The notes beneath the pieces are model-generated. The model had not been told where the DNA came from. It searched no databases and saw only the letters and a list, made by a program, of their open reading frames with translations. DNA of 64,000 bases from Armatimonadetes bacterium Uphvl-Ar1. Its GTDB lineage: Bacteria > Armatimonadota > Fimbriimonadia > Fimbriimonadales > Fimbriimonadaceae. The translations under genes and the position numbers were made by a program. The stretch spans positions 1-64,000 of the forward strand of contig CP021423.1 in NCBI GenBank assembly GCA_002162075.1. The letters run 5' to 3'. Of the stretch, positions 18,420-25,667 are shown piece after piece (position 1 is the stretch's first letter; each line of letters begins with the position of its first letter).

Positions 18420-20276
18420 CTAATTGTTGTCGATGTGGTCGAGGGCGGCGACGAGGTCTTTGGTTTGCTCGGGGTCGGCACCAGATTGCTTCATCGCTTC
18501 GCGGATTTGTCCGGTGATGCGGCGTGATTCGTCACGATTGCCAGCGTTTTTGGCGGCGGTGGCATAGGCGACGGCGATGGGCAGACTTTGGTTCATGTTG
18601 CTGAATGCGATGGATATGATTTGGAAGGCTTCGTCGGTTTTGCCTTGAGCCATGAGCGCGTTGTTGAGCTCGATGTAGGCTGGCTCGCAAGCGGGGAAGA
18701 TTTCCAGTGTTCGACGAGCGGAGGCTTCGGCGTCGGCGTGCTCTTCGAGCTGGTTGTGGCAGCTGGCGAGAAGTACCCACATTTTCCAGTAGTCGCCGAG
18801 CCACTGCTTGAGTGGTTTCAGATCCTTGACGGCACCTTCAAAGTCTCCGGCTTCGGCTTTTTGAGAAGCATCGCGGACAGCTTCGACGCGTTTGGGTTGT
18901 TCGATTTCAAGCATCCAGGCCATGGCATTTGCGGCGAGGTTGTGATCGGGGTTACTGCTGAGGATGGTGCGAAGGGTATCGGGGACTTCAAATTCCCGAT
19001 TGGCTTTGGCGAGGGTTTGAGCGTATTCCCAGAGAAGTTGATGATCGGCCGGTGCGACGTCGATACAGTCTTCGTAGAAATCCATTGCCCGGTCGATTTC
19101 GTCGGGGTTTTGGGCGAGGACGGGGGCGTAATATCGCTTGACGTAGGTGTTATCTTCGAGGGTTTCGAGAGCGGTGTCGAAGGCTTTTATGCCATCGGCT
19201 TCGCGGTTGTTGGCGAGCAGGCTCATTGCGTAGCGGGCGTGAGCTTTGGGGTTTTGGGGGTTGGCACGGATGACGTCATTCCAAAGCTCAGGGACTTCGT
19301 GAACCCGACCGGTTTGGGCAAGGACATCGCTTAGGAGGTCGAGGCTGGGTTTGTCATCGCCTTCCATTTCGACGGCTTTGCGGAGGTTGCGTTCGGCGTT
19401 CACGGGCATTCCGAGGACGAGTTGCATCCGGGCCAGGCGGTGGATGATTGCTGGTTCTTCGGGGGCGAGGTTGGCGGCTTTTTCGTATGAGTTGGAAGCT
19501 TCTTGACCGTTGCCGACGATTTCGTAGAATTCACCGAGGGCGAACCATGCGCGGCTGTCTTCGGGTTCGAGTTCGGTGAGTTTTTTGAGGGTTGATTCGA
19601 CGGTTTCGGCGTTGCCGACGCGGGTTTGGGCGCAGAGTCGGCAGAGTTGGACGAGCACCATGTAGGGGGCTTCCCAGTCTCGGTCGGCTTCGACGGCGGA
19701 CATGAGGTTGTCGAAGTAGGGCATGACGTCCCATGTGCTGACCATGTTGCCTTGGGCTTGTTCGATGAAGCGGACGGCGTCGTAGCCGGTGACGAAATTG
19801 ATGAATGCTTCGGCGTCGGTGGTGCCGAAGAGTTCTTCGTCGGCGGGGAGGTCGGCTTCGGGGGCACCGGATGACTTGATGAGGAATTGGATGGCTCCGC
19901 GCAGGGCGTCGAAGAGACCACCGGGGAGGAACGTGAATTCTTCGGTTTGGTACGGTTCTTCGGTGTTTTCGCGCCAGGATCGGATGGTGATAGTTCCACC
20001 GCCGGATTTTTCGGTGTAGAGGCCGTCGACGAGGGTGTCGATTTCGGCTTGGCCCTTGAATTGGGCGATCATTTCGGCTTCGTTGAGGGTTTCGGCGGGG
20101 TTAATGAGGGCTACTTTGGGGAACCCGTCTTCTTGAACTTGGGCCATGTAGTTGGCGGCGGAGATTTCGGCTTGGGTGTGGTTTGCGGCGATTTCGACAA
20201 TAAAGTTCGCGAATTGTCGGGCGAGTTCGGGTTTTGTGTTTGGCCCGGCGTTGAACGGCAGAACTGCGATTTGCAT
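18420..20276 (-). CDS. TPR-repeat protein of unknown function
   Basis: About 618 residues from the ATG at 20276 (MQIAVLPFNAG). The N-terminal third resembles the adenylate-cyclase/FlgO-like domain that often precedes TPRs in soluble signalling proteins (IAVLPF, then DTLVDGLYTEKSG). The rest is a TPR solenoid: SRAWFALGEFYEIVGNGQEA, AIIHRLARMQLVLGMPVNAE, PKAHARYAMSLLANNREAD, HQLLWEYAQTLAKANREF. No signal peptide or catalytic site. It diverges from the lipoprotein gene. It probably serves as a protein-binding scaffold; partner unknown. Intact. Confidence 0.75.
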   Translation of the reverse strand: MQIAVLPFNAGPNTKPELARQFANFIVEIAANHTQAEISAANYMAQVQEDGFPKVALINPAETLNEAEMIAQFKGQAEIDTLVDGLYTEKSGGGTITIRSWRENTEEPYQTEEFTFLPGGLFDALRGAIQFLIKSSGAPEADLPADEELFGTTDAEAFINFVTGYDAVRFIEQAQGNMVSTWDVMPYFDNLMSAVEADRDWEAPYMVLVQLCRLCAQTRVGNAETVESTLKKLTELEPEDSRAWFALGEFYEIVGNGQEASNSYEKAANLAPEEPAIIHRLARMQLVLGMPVNAERNLRKAVEMEGDDKPSLDLLSDVLAQTGRVHEVPELWNDVIRANPQNPKAHARYAMSLLANNREADGIKAFDTALETLEDNTYVKRYYAPVLAQNPDEIDRAMDFYEDCIDVAPADHQLLWEYAQTLAKANREFEVPDTLRTILSSNPDHNLAANAMAWMLEIEQPKRVEAVRDASQKAEAGDFEGAVKDLKPLKQWLGDYWKMWVLLASCHNQLEEHADAEASARRTLEIFPACEPAYIELNNALMAQGKTDEAFQIISIAFSNMNQSLPIAVAYATAAKNAGNRDESRRITGQIREAMKQSGADPEQTKDLVAALDHIDNN

Positions 20277-20378
20277 GGGTTGGATTGTACCGGGTGGTTT
20301 GGGAGGGGTTGGGGGATGGTGGACAGGGGCGCGATTATATTTCACGGAGATTTCACGATAAAGGTATAGAGTAGTTGC

Positions 20379-22220
20379 ATGGCTCTACGCAATGCTTGGC
20401 TTTTCATGGTTTTGGGATTACTTGCTCTTACCTGTGGTCTTTGGGGATGTGGTGGAAATTCAGGAGAGGAATTACAGTTACCCCCGCCACTCCCTTATGC
20501 GGTTCAAGAAGAGGCGGCGCAAGCGGTTCGCGATGAGCTTTTGACATCCGGAATTTCGGTCGATAATTTTGCAGATAAAGTTGACGCCTTTGTTGCGGCA
20601 ATGCGGGCGACGGGGAAATTTAGTGAAGTCGGGTTTGAATCGGCGGAAAGTCAGTTGGTTTGGATGACCCTTTCGGATGGGGTTCAGTTTGTCATTCCGT
20701 TTGATCGCAATGCGGCAGGTTCTGCGCCGCCTGCCGCTGGCTTTGAGAATCTATCTGGTCGGGCCCCGAGTGGTTTTCCCGGAGCGAGCAAATCTGCCCT
20801 TCTTTATACATTTGTGGACTCGAGATATTTGAATGCGACGGGTGCGGTGCGACCCTACTTAGGCGAACCGGGATATACACAAGTCACCGAAGGTTCAGGG
20901 TTCTTAGATGGTTCGCTTGATGACTTTGAGAAACTTCAGGATGTTGGTCTGCTTTACATTGATGGTCACGGGGTTGAGCTTTATCCGACGACTCATTTGA
21001 ACCCTGGGCGTAAGCAATGGCTTTATTTGGCGACTTCAACGGAGCCGAGTGCGGAGCTGAAAGAGACTTATCAGGTTGACCTACAGACAAAGCGTTTGAT
21101 TATCGGTTTTGAACCAAAGAATGGAAATGCGATGATTTTGATGTCGCATTTGTATGTGCGGGATCATGTAAAGGTTGGGAACAAGAGCTTGGTTTTTATT
21201 AACACCTGCTATAACGGCAGGTCTAGTTTGATGGCGGATGCATTTATCGCCAATGGTGCCGGGACAGTTTTAGGTTGGAATCGGCGAGTTGAAGATGACG
21301 ATGCTTACGGATCCGGGCTATTCTTTTTTGACAAACTGATTGGTTTGAGGCAGTTGATTCCAAATGCGCATGGCCCGACCGATCCGAATTGGCCAAGTTT
21401 GATTTCGGAGACTTATTCTGCGATGCAGACGACGAAGCGCCCTGGATTGAATTATGAGTTCGATACGGACAAATTTGGGGCAAAGCTCCGAATTTTTTCG
21501 GCAATCAATTCGCCAGCGATGATTAGGCCTTCGATTCGTACGCTGGCTTATGATTCGGAGCAAGCGACAATAACTCTTTTTGGAAAATTTGGCCCGAATC
21601 AAGGGGTTGTCCTTGGGAACCCGGAGACAACAGGTGTGAATTTGCCGATCAAGTTTTGGTCGGATGGTGAGATTCGGGTTGATTACGTGAGCGGGGTCAC
21701 CGAAGTTTTGGTCGAGAATAGTTCGTTTAAGAGTAATCGAGCGACGGTGCAAACGGGCGAGTTTACGGCTGGTGAGGAAGTGATTCCGGCGGGGACTCAG
21801 CAGTCCCTTGTTTCGTTCATAGATATTCCGAAGAGTTCTTTAGCGCGTGGCGTATTGAGCGTGACTTTGATCGTCAATGGGGTGGATAAGTGGAAATATG
21901 TCGTTGGTTTTCCGGTTGCTTCGCAGGCCATCCCTCTTGCAAACACGAACTTCTCTCGTTACCTTGCCCCTTCGGCGAACATTGTGACGAGTTTGGATGG
22001 AGGGATTTACAATTTCCCATCTATGGGTTACCCGCTGGTTTATGACAATGGCGATCGTTTGACGGTGGTGATGTTCCAGTCCGGATTTGGCTCGATTAGT
22101 GGCTGGACTTTGGCAGATGCTCAGAATGCGGTTCGGGTTGGGACGGCAGGCCGGAAGGTTCGGTTCACGAAGTCACTTTATGAACCACTGAATACGACTT
22201 CCACGTTTGTTGCTCCATAG
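20379..22220 (+). CDS. Lipoprotein with a caspase-fold-like (clan CD) peptidase domain
   Basis: 613 residues. Lipoprotein signal with the lipid-bearing Cys at residue 24 (LTCGLWGCGGNSG). The middle has the two landmarks of clan CD cysteine peptidases in order: a His in LLYIDGHGVELY (H197) and a Cys in SLVFINTCYNGRSSLMADAF (C277), followed by ANGAGTVLGWNR, the usual strand after the nucleophile in gingipain/CHAT/C11-like domains. The C-terminal half (from about 380) looks like two beta-sandwich domains (ATITLFGKFGPNQG, GVLSVTLIVNGVDKWKYVVG). It is predicted to sit on an outer or cytoplasmic membrane face. Activity and substrate are not shown. It could also be a non-catalytic relative. Confidence 0.75.
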   Translation: MALRNAWLFMVLGLLALTCGLWGCGGNSGEELQLPPPLPYAVQEEAAQAVRDELLTSGISVDNFADKVDAFVAAMRATGKFSEVGFESAESQLVWMTLSDGVQFVIPFDRNAAGSAPPAAGFENLSGRAPSGFPGASKSALLYTFVDSRYLNATGAVRPYLGEPGYTQVTEGSGFLDGSLDDFEKLQDVGLLYIDGHGVELYPTTHLNPGRKQWLYLATSTEPSAELKETYQVDLQTKRLIIGFEPKNGNAMILMSHLYVRDHVKVGNKSLVFINTCYNGRSSLMADAFIANGAGTVLGWNRRVEDDDAYGSGLFFFDKLIGLRQLIPNAHGPTDPNWPSLISETYSAMQTTKRPGLNYEFDTDKFGAKLRIFSAINSPAMIRPSIRTLAYDSEQATITLFGKFGPNQGVVLGNPETTGVNLPIKFWSDGEIRVDYVSGVTEVLVENSSFKSNRATVQTGEFTAGEEVIPAGTQQSLVSFIDIPKSSLARGVLSVTLIVNGVDKWKYVVGFPVASQAIPLANTNFSRYLAPSANIVTSLDGGIYNFPSMGYPLVYDNGDRLTVVMFQSGFGSISGWTLADAQNAVRVGTAGRKVRFTKSLYEPLNTTSTFVAP

Positions 22221-22245
22221 CACTGCATTGCCGTCGGAACCACGG

Positions 22246-23274
22246 TTAGTCAAATGTGAGGACGATTTTGCCGGCTTCGCCGCGTTTCATGGTTTGGATG
22301 GCGGTTTCGTATTCGGTGAAGGGCATTTGGTGGGTGACGACGGCGGAGACGTCGAGGTTTTTTTGATCGAGGAGCCAGATCATTTGATCCCAGGTTTCCC
22401 AGAGGCGACGGCCGATGATGCCGTGGATGGAGAGGCCTTTGAAGATGGCTTTGTTGATATCGATGGTTTGGCGATTTTGGGCGTAGAGGCCGAGGAGGGA
22501 GATGCGTCCGCCGGGGTTGCAGTAGTTGATGGCGAGTTCGAGGGATGTGGGGTGCCCGGACATTTCGAGGACGGCGTCGAATCCGTTGGGGGCGTGTTCG
22601 GCGAAAAGGGCAGGAATATCGTCGGTGAGGGGGTTGAAGATGAGATCGGCTCCGGCGTTGATGCCGAGTTGGGTGCGGTAGGGGGAGATTTCGGTAGCGA
22701 AGACATTTTTTGCGCCGAGGCATTTGCAAATGGCGACGGCGAAGAGGCCGATGGGGCCGAGCCCGGTAATGAGGATGGTTTTGCCTTCGATGGGGCCATC
22801 CATGACGGTGTGGACGGCGTTGCCGAGGGCATCGAGCATGGAGGCGACGTCTTTGGGGACGCTGGTTGGGACAGGTCGAGCGTTCATCGCGGGGATGACA
22901 GCGTAGGGGGCGAATCCGCCGTCGATGTCTACGCCGAGGAGTTGGGTTGTGCGATCTACGTGTCCGAGTCCGTTGAGGTAGTCGGGAGAGGTGGGGTCAA
23001 CGACGTGGGATTCGGAGGCGACGAAGTCGCCGGGTTTGCGGTCGGTGACATCAGGGGCGACTTCTAGAATGGTGCCGCAGAATTCGTGACCGATGATGCG
23101 TGTGGGTTTGATTCGGTTGCTGGACCAGTCGTCCCAGTCATAGATGTGAAGGTCGGTGCCGCAGAGGGATGCGCGTTCGACTCGGATTTTGACAGTGCCG
23201 GGTTGGAGGGTAGGTTCGGGGACTTCGATGATCTCGAGTCCGGGTGCGGCCTGCGTCTTTGCAATCGCTTTCAC
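22246..23274 (-). CDS. tdh: L-threonine 3-dehydrogenase-like zinc alcohol dehydrogenase
   Basis: About 342 residues, MDR family. Catalytic zinc region ASLCGTDLHIYDWDDWS, GHEFCGTILEVAPDV; Rossmann motif ITGLGPIGLFAVAICKCLGA; DAVLEMSGHPTSLELAI; C-terminal IIGRRLWETWDQMIWLL as in Tdh. It oxidises threonine to 2-amino-3-ketobutyrate with NAD. The start is the GTG at 23274, preceded by AGAGG; an upstream TTG is in frame but lacks support. The lobe that normally holds the four structural-zinc cysteines reads SESHVVDPTSPDYLNGLGH with none of them. Thus substrate assignment is probable, not certain. No Kbl partner is adjacent. Confidence 0.8.
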   Translation of the reverse strand: MKAIAKTQAAPGLEIIEVPEPTLQPGTVKIRVERASLCGTDLHIYDWDDWSSNRIKPTRIIGHEFCGTILEVAPDVTDRKPGDFVASESHVVDPTSPDYLNGLGHVDRTTQLLGVDIDGGFAPYAVIPAMNARPVPTSVPKDVASMLDALGNAVHTVMDGPIEGKTILITGLGPIGLFAVAICKCLGAKNVFATEISPYRTQLGINAGADLIFNPLTDDIPALFAEHAPNGFDAVLEMSGHPTSLELAINYCNPGGRISLLGLYAQNRQTIDINKAIFKGLSIHGIIGRRLWETWDQMIWLLDQKNLDVSAVVTHQMPFTEYETAIQTMKRGEAGKIVLTFD

Positions 23275-23384
23275 GGGTCGAAATTTACCTCTCGGCAATC
23301 GTTAACAATGGGTTAATCCTGGGCTTGTAGGATTGTTAAGGCCGCAATGCGGTTTGTAAATTGAAAACTCGTTCTCTTGCCATG

Positions 23385-23435
23385 CTAAACTTTCCGGAAA
23401 GTTTGCCGCCGAATGGTGGCGGCAGGAAGGTTTAG
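23385..23435 (+). promoter_or_regulatory. Palindrome and nested hairpin covering a ribosome-binding site
   Basis: AAACTTTCCGGAAAGTTT at 23387-23404 is a perfect 18-base palindrome. Its left arm (CTAAACTTTCC, 23385-23395) can alternatively pair with GGAAGGTTTAG at 23425-23435 around a GCCGCC/GGCGGC hairpin. That 3' arm contains the likely Shine-Dalgarno AGGAAGG for the ATG at 23441. It may be an operator or an RNA switch. TTGAAA at 23361 and TGCTAAACT at 23383 could be promoter boxes, in which case the palindrome overlaps the start site. Confidence 0.5.
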
Positions 23436-23440
23436 AAAAA

Positions 23441-24567
23441 ATGGGCAGTGCATATACACCTGGATTGACAGTGAGTTCGGATACGGTAGTTGACCGTTTG
23501 CGTCGGTTACCGATTAAGGGTGAGGTGTTGGTCAAGGTGGGGGACAAGGTCGAGCACGACACGATTGTAGCTCGGGCTTTGTTGCCGGGTCCTTTGCAGA
23601 CGATTCGTTTGGCGGAAAAGCTGGGAATCGAGGCGAAGGAAGCTCCGAAGGAATGCCGCTTTGCGGTGGGTGACCACGTTAACGAAGGGGACGTGGTTGC
23701 GGAAACGAAGGGCCTTTTTGGAAAGTTCTTTAAGCAGATTGTATTGAGTGAATTCACGGGAGAGGTTGAATCCATCTCTGAGGTGACAGGAAATATTTTG
23801 GTTCGAGAGGCGGCAATCCCGGTTGACATGATGGCTTACATCCAGGGAGTTGTGGTGGATGTGATGTCCGAAGAAGGGGCAACGATTCAGACCCGCGGAG
23901 GGATGGTTCAGGGCATCTTTGGGATCGGTGGTGAGCGCAATGGAGTCATCCGAGTTGCGGTTGCGAATCAAGATGAAGTTCTTGATGAGGGTCACGTCCA
24001 GGAATCCGATGCCGGGAAGATTCTTGTTGGTGGGGCGGGGGTCACGGCAGCGGCCTTGAAGAAGGTTAATGAAGTGGGCGTTGCGGGGTTGTGGTTGGCG
24101 CGGTGAAAGACGTTGACTTGACCGAGCTCTTGGGTTATGAAATCGGGGTTGCGATCACGGGTCAGGAAGATGTAGCGACGACCTTGGTGGTTACAGAAGG
24201 TTTTGGAAAGTTGAGCATGGCAGAGAGGACGTTCAAGCTGTTGCAGAGTCTGGAAGGACGTTCTGCGAGTTTGAACGGGGCGACACAGATTCGCGCGGGG
24301 GTTATCCGTCCTGAAGTTATTGCTCCGGTGGAGCATGCGGCGGGGGATTTGCCTCCGGCGGCGAGCGGGAACGAATTGAAGGTTGGGACTCCGATTCGGG
24401 TGATCCGCGAGCCGTACTTTGGTGCGCTTGCTACGGTTTCCGGCTTGCCGGCCCAGCTCCAGGTTGTGGAGTCGGGGGCGGAGGTGCGGGTTCTTGAGGC
24501 AAAGCTCGGCAATGGCGAGGTGGTCTGTGTGCCACGAGCCAACGTCGAGATCATTGCCACATCATGA
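23441..24567 (+). CDS. Conserved protein of unknown function with barrel-sandwich N-terminal part (one frame break)
   Basis: About 375 residues after one missing base near 24085 is restored. The first half has lipoyl/RnfC-like turns (GEVLVKVGDKVEHDTIVAR, AVGDHVNEGDVVAETKGLFG, TGEVESISEVTGNILVRE). The second has IQGIFGIGGERNG-type text, ILVGGAGVTAAALKK, ELLGYEIGVAITGQEDV, VTEGFGKLSMAERTF and NGATQIRAGVIRPEVI. I recall homologues in several thermophilic and deep-branching phyla annotated only as hypothetical. No signal peptide. The stop overlaps the start of the response regulator by four bases (ATGA), which points to a shared operon. Unusual palindromic leader upstream. Confidence 0.7.
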
Positions 24568-25232
24568 AAATCATCGTAGTTGACGACGAAGAAACGATTG
24601 TCGAGACAGTCGAGAATAAACTCCGGAAGGAGGGTTATACGGTCTTTACGGCCGGGACAGCAGAGGAGGGGATGCGGCTTTATCGGTTGATCAAGCCGGA
24701 TCTTCTTTTGCTTGATATCATGCTGCCTCAACGGAGTGGGGTTGATTTGGCGCGCGCGATTCGGAAAGATAGCTCGGTTCCGGTGATTTTCTTGACGGCA
24801 AAAGCGAGCGAGGATGACCGCGTGAAGGGGCTTGAGATCGCGGATGATTACATTGTCAAGCCGTTCAGTTTGGCGGAAGTTGCGGCTCGGGTGAAGTCGG
24901 TGTTGCGCAGAGCGACGGGGGAGACTCCGAACGAAATTTTGGAGAGTGGGAATTTGCGAATTGATCCCCGGACGCATGAGGCGTGGCTGGATGATAAGAC
25001 CGTTCAACTGTCACCGAAGGAATTTGCGCTGTTGTACTTCTTGGTGCGGCACAAGGGTCAGGTGTTTAGTCGAGAGATTTTGCTTGACCGGGTTTGGGGT
25101 CAGGACGCGTATGTGAGTGCCCGAACCGTGGATGTTCATGTCCGTTGGTTGCGAGAGCGGGTTGAGACGGAGCCGAGTCGTCCTGAGCGGTTGTTGACAG
25201 TTCGGGGCGTGGGATATAAGTTTATCGGTTGA
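24564..25232 (+). CDS. OmpR/PhoB-family response regulator
   Basis: 222 residues. Receiver domain with acidic pocket (VVDDEET), phosphoacceptor Asp in LLLLDIMLPQRSG, switch residues VIFLTAK and the Lys in DYIVKPFS; C-terminal winged helix (LSPKEFALLYFLVRHKGQVFSREILLDRVWG, ARTVDVHVRWLRERVE, LLTVRGVGYKF). It should bind DNA when phosphorylated. The usual GLELGADDY segment is GLEIADDY here, one residue short, from a three-base deletion or true variation. No histidine kinase is next to it. It overlaps the barrel protein by four bases and may control that operon, whose leader carries a palindrome. Confidence 0.92.
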   Translation: MKIIVVDDEETIVETVENKLRKEGYTVFTAGTAEEGMRLYRLIKPDLLLLDIMLPQRSGVDLARAIRKDSSVPVIFLTAKASEDDRVKGLEIADDYIVKPFSLAEVAARVKSVLRRATGETPNEILESGNLRIDPRTHEAWLDDKTVQLSPKEFALLYFLVRHKGQVFSREILLDRVWGQDAYVSARTVDVHVRWLRERVETEPSRPERLLTVRGVGYKFIG

Positions 25233-25280
25233 AGGCTCGTCTTGATGACCAGCCTTCGCTCCATTTAGTTTGCTATGTGT

Positions 25281-25589
25281 TTAGTCTGCTTTGTGTTTTG
25301 ATCGTTTGCCGATAAGGCCTTGGTTTTCGCGTCGTCGGCGACGGAGGAGGAGGGCTTCTCGGGCGAGGTCGAGATGGTAGAGGGCGGTGGCGTTTTCTTC
25401 GCAGGCCAGGTCGCGGCCTTGGAAGTCGAGGAGTTTTTCGACAATGGCGTCAATCACATCTTCGATGCGACACCCGTTGACACCGACTTCGGCGGGATCC
25501 CCGTGTTGGAAAGTGATTTTGATGAAGTCGCTTTCGATGATGGCCATGTTGCCATCGATGTGGCGGAACTTTTCCATGTTTTCGCTCAT
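25281..25589 (-). CDS. Small protein resembling the Acb2/Tad1 cyclic-nucleotide sponge family
   Basis: 102 residues, intact, with AGGAGA nine bases before the ATG. The pattern ITFQHGDPAEVGVNGC (residues 25-40), IEDVIDAIVEKLLDFQ, ACEENATALYHLDLAREAL and a terminal R-rich helix ending ENQGLIG matches what I remember of the small helical-hairpin proteins found in many phages, two of which (Acb2 anti-CBASS, Tad1 anti-Thoeris) soak up cyclic nucleotide signals. Here it stands on a chromosome between a response regulator and an alpha-mannosidase, with no phage gene nearby. The signalling-molecule ligand is not predictable from sequence. The tail after residue 95 (RSKHKAD) is basic. Confidence 0.65.
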   Translation of the reverse strand: MSENMEKFRHIDGNMAIIESDFIKITFQHGDPAEVGVNGCRIEDVIDAIVEKLLDFQGRDLACEENATALYHLDLAREALLLRRRRRENQGLIGKRSKHKAD

Positions 25590-25667
25590 GATGTGATTTC
25601 TCCTGACCCGATTGTGAAGCCTATCCCGGTTGAAATGCTGGGGGATAGGCCGAATCTATTTGTGGTT

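Noticed and set aside
22207..23067. Plus-strand ORF (286 codons) opposite tdh
   Set aside because: Mirror frame of tdh with the same acidic low-complexity composition; no RBS or family text.
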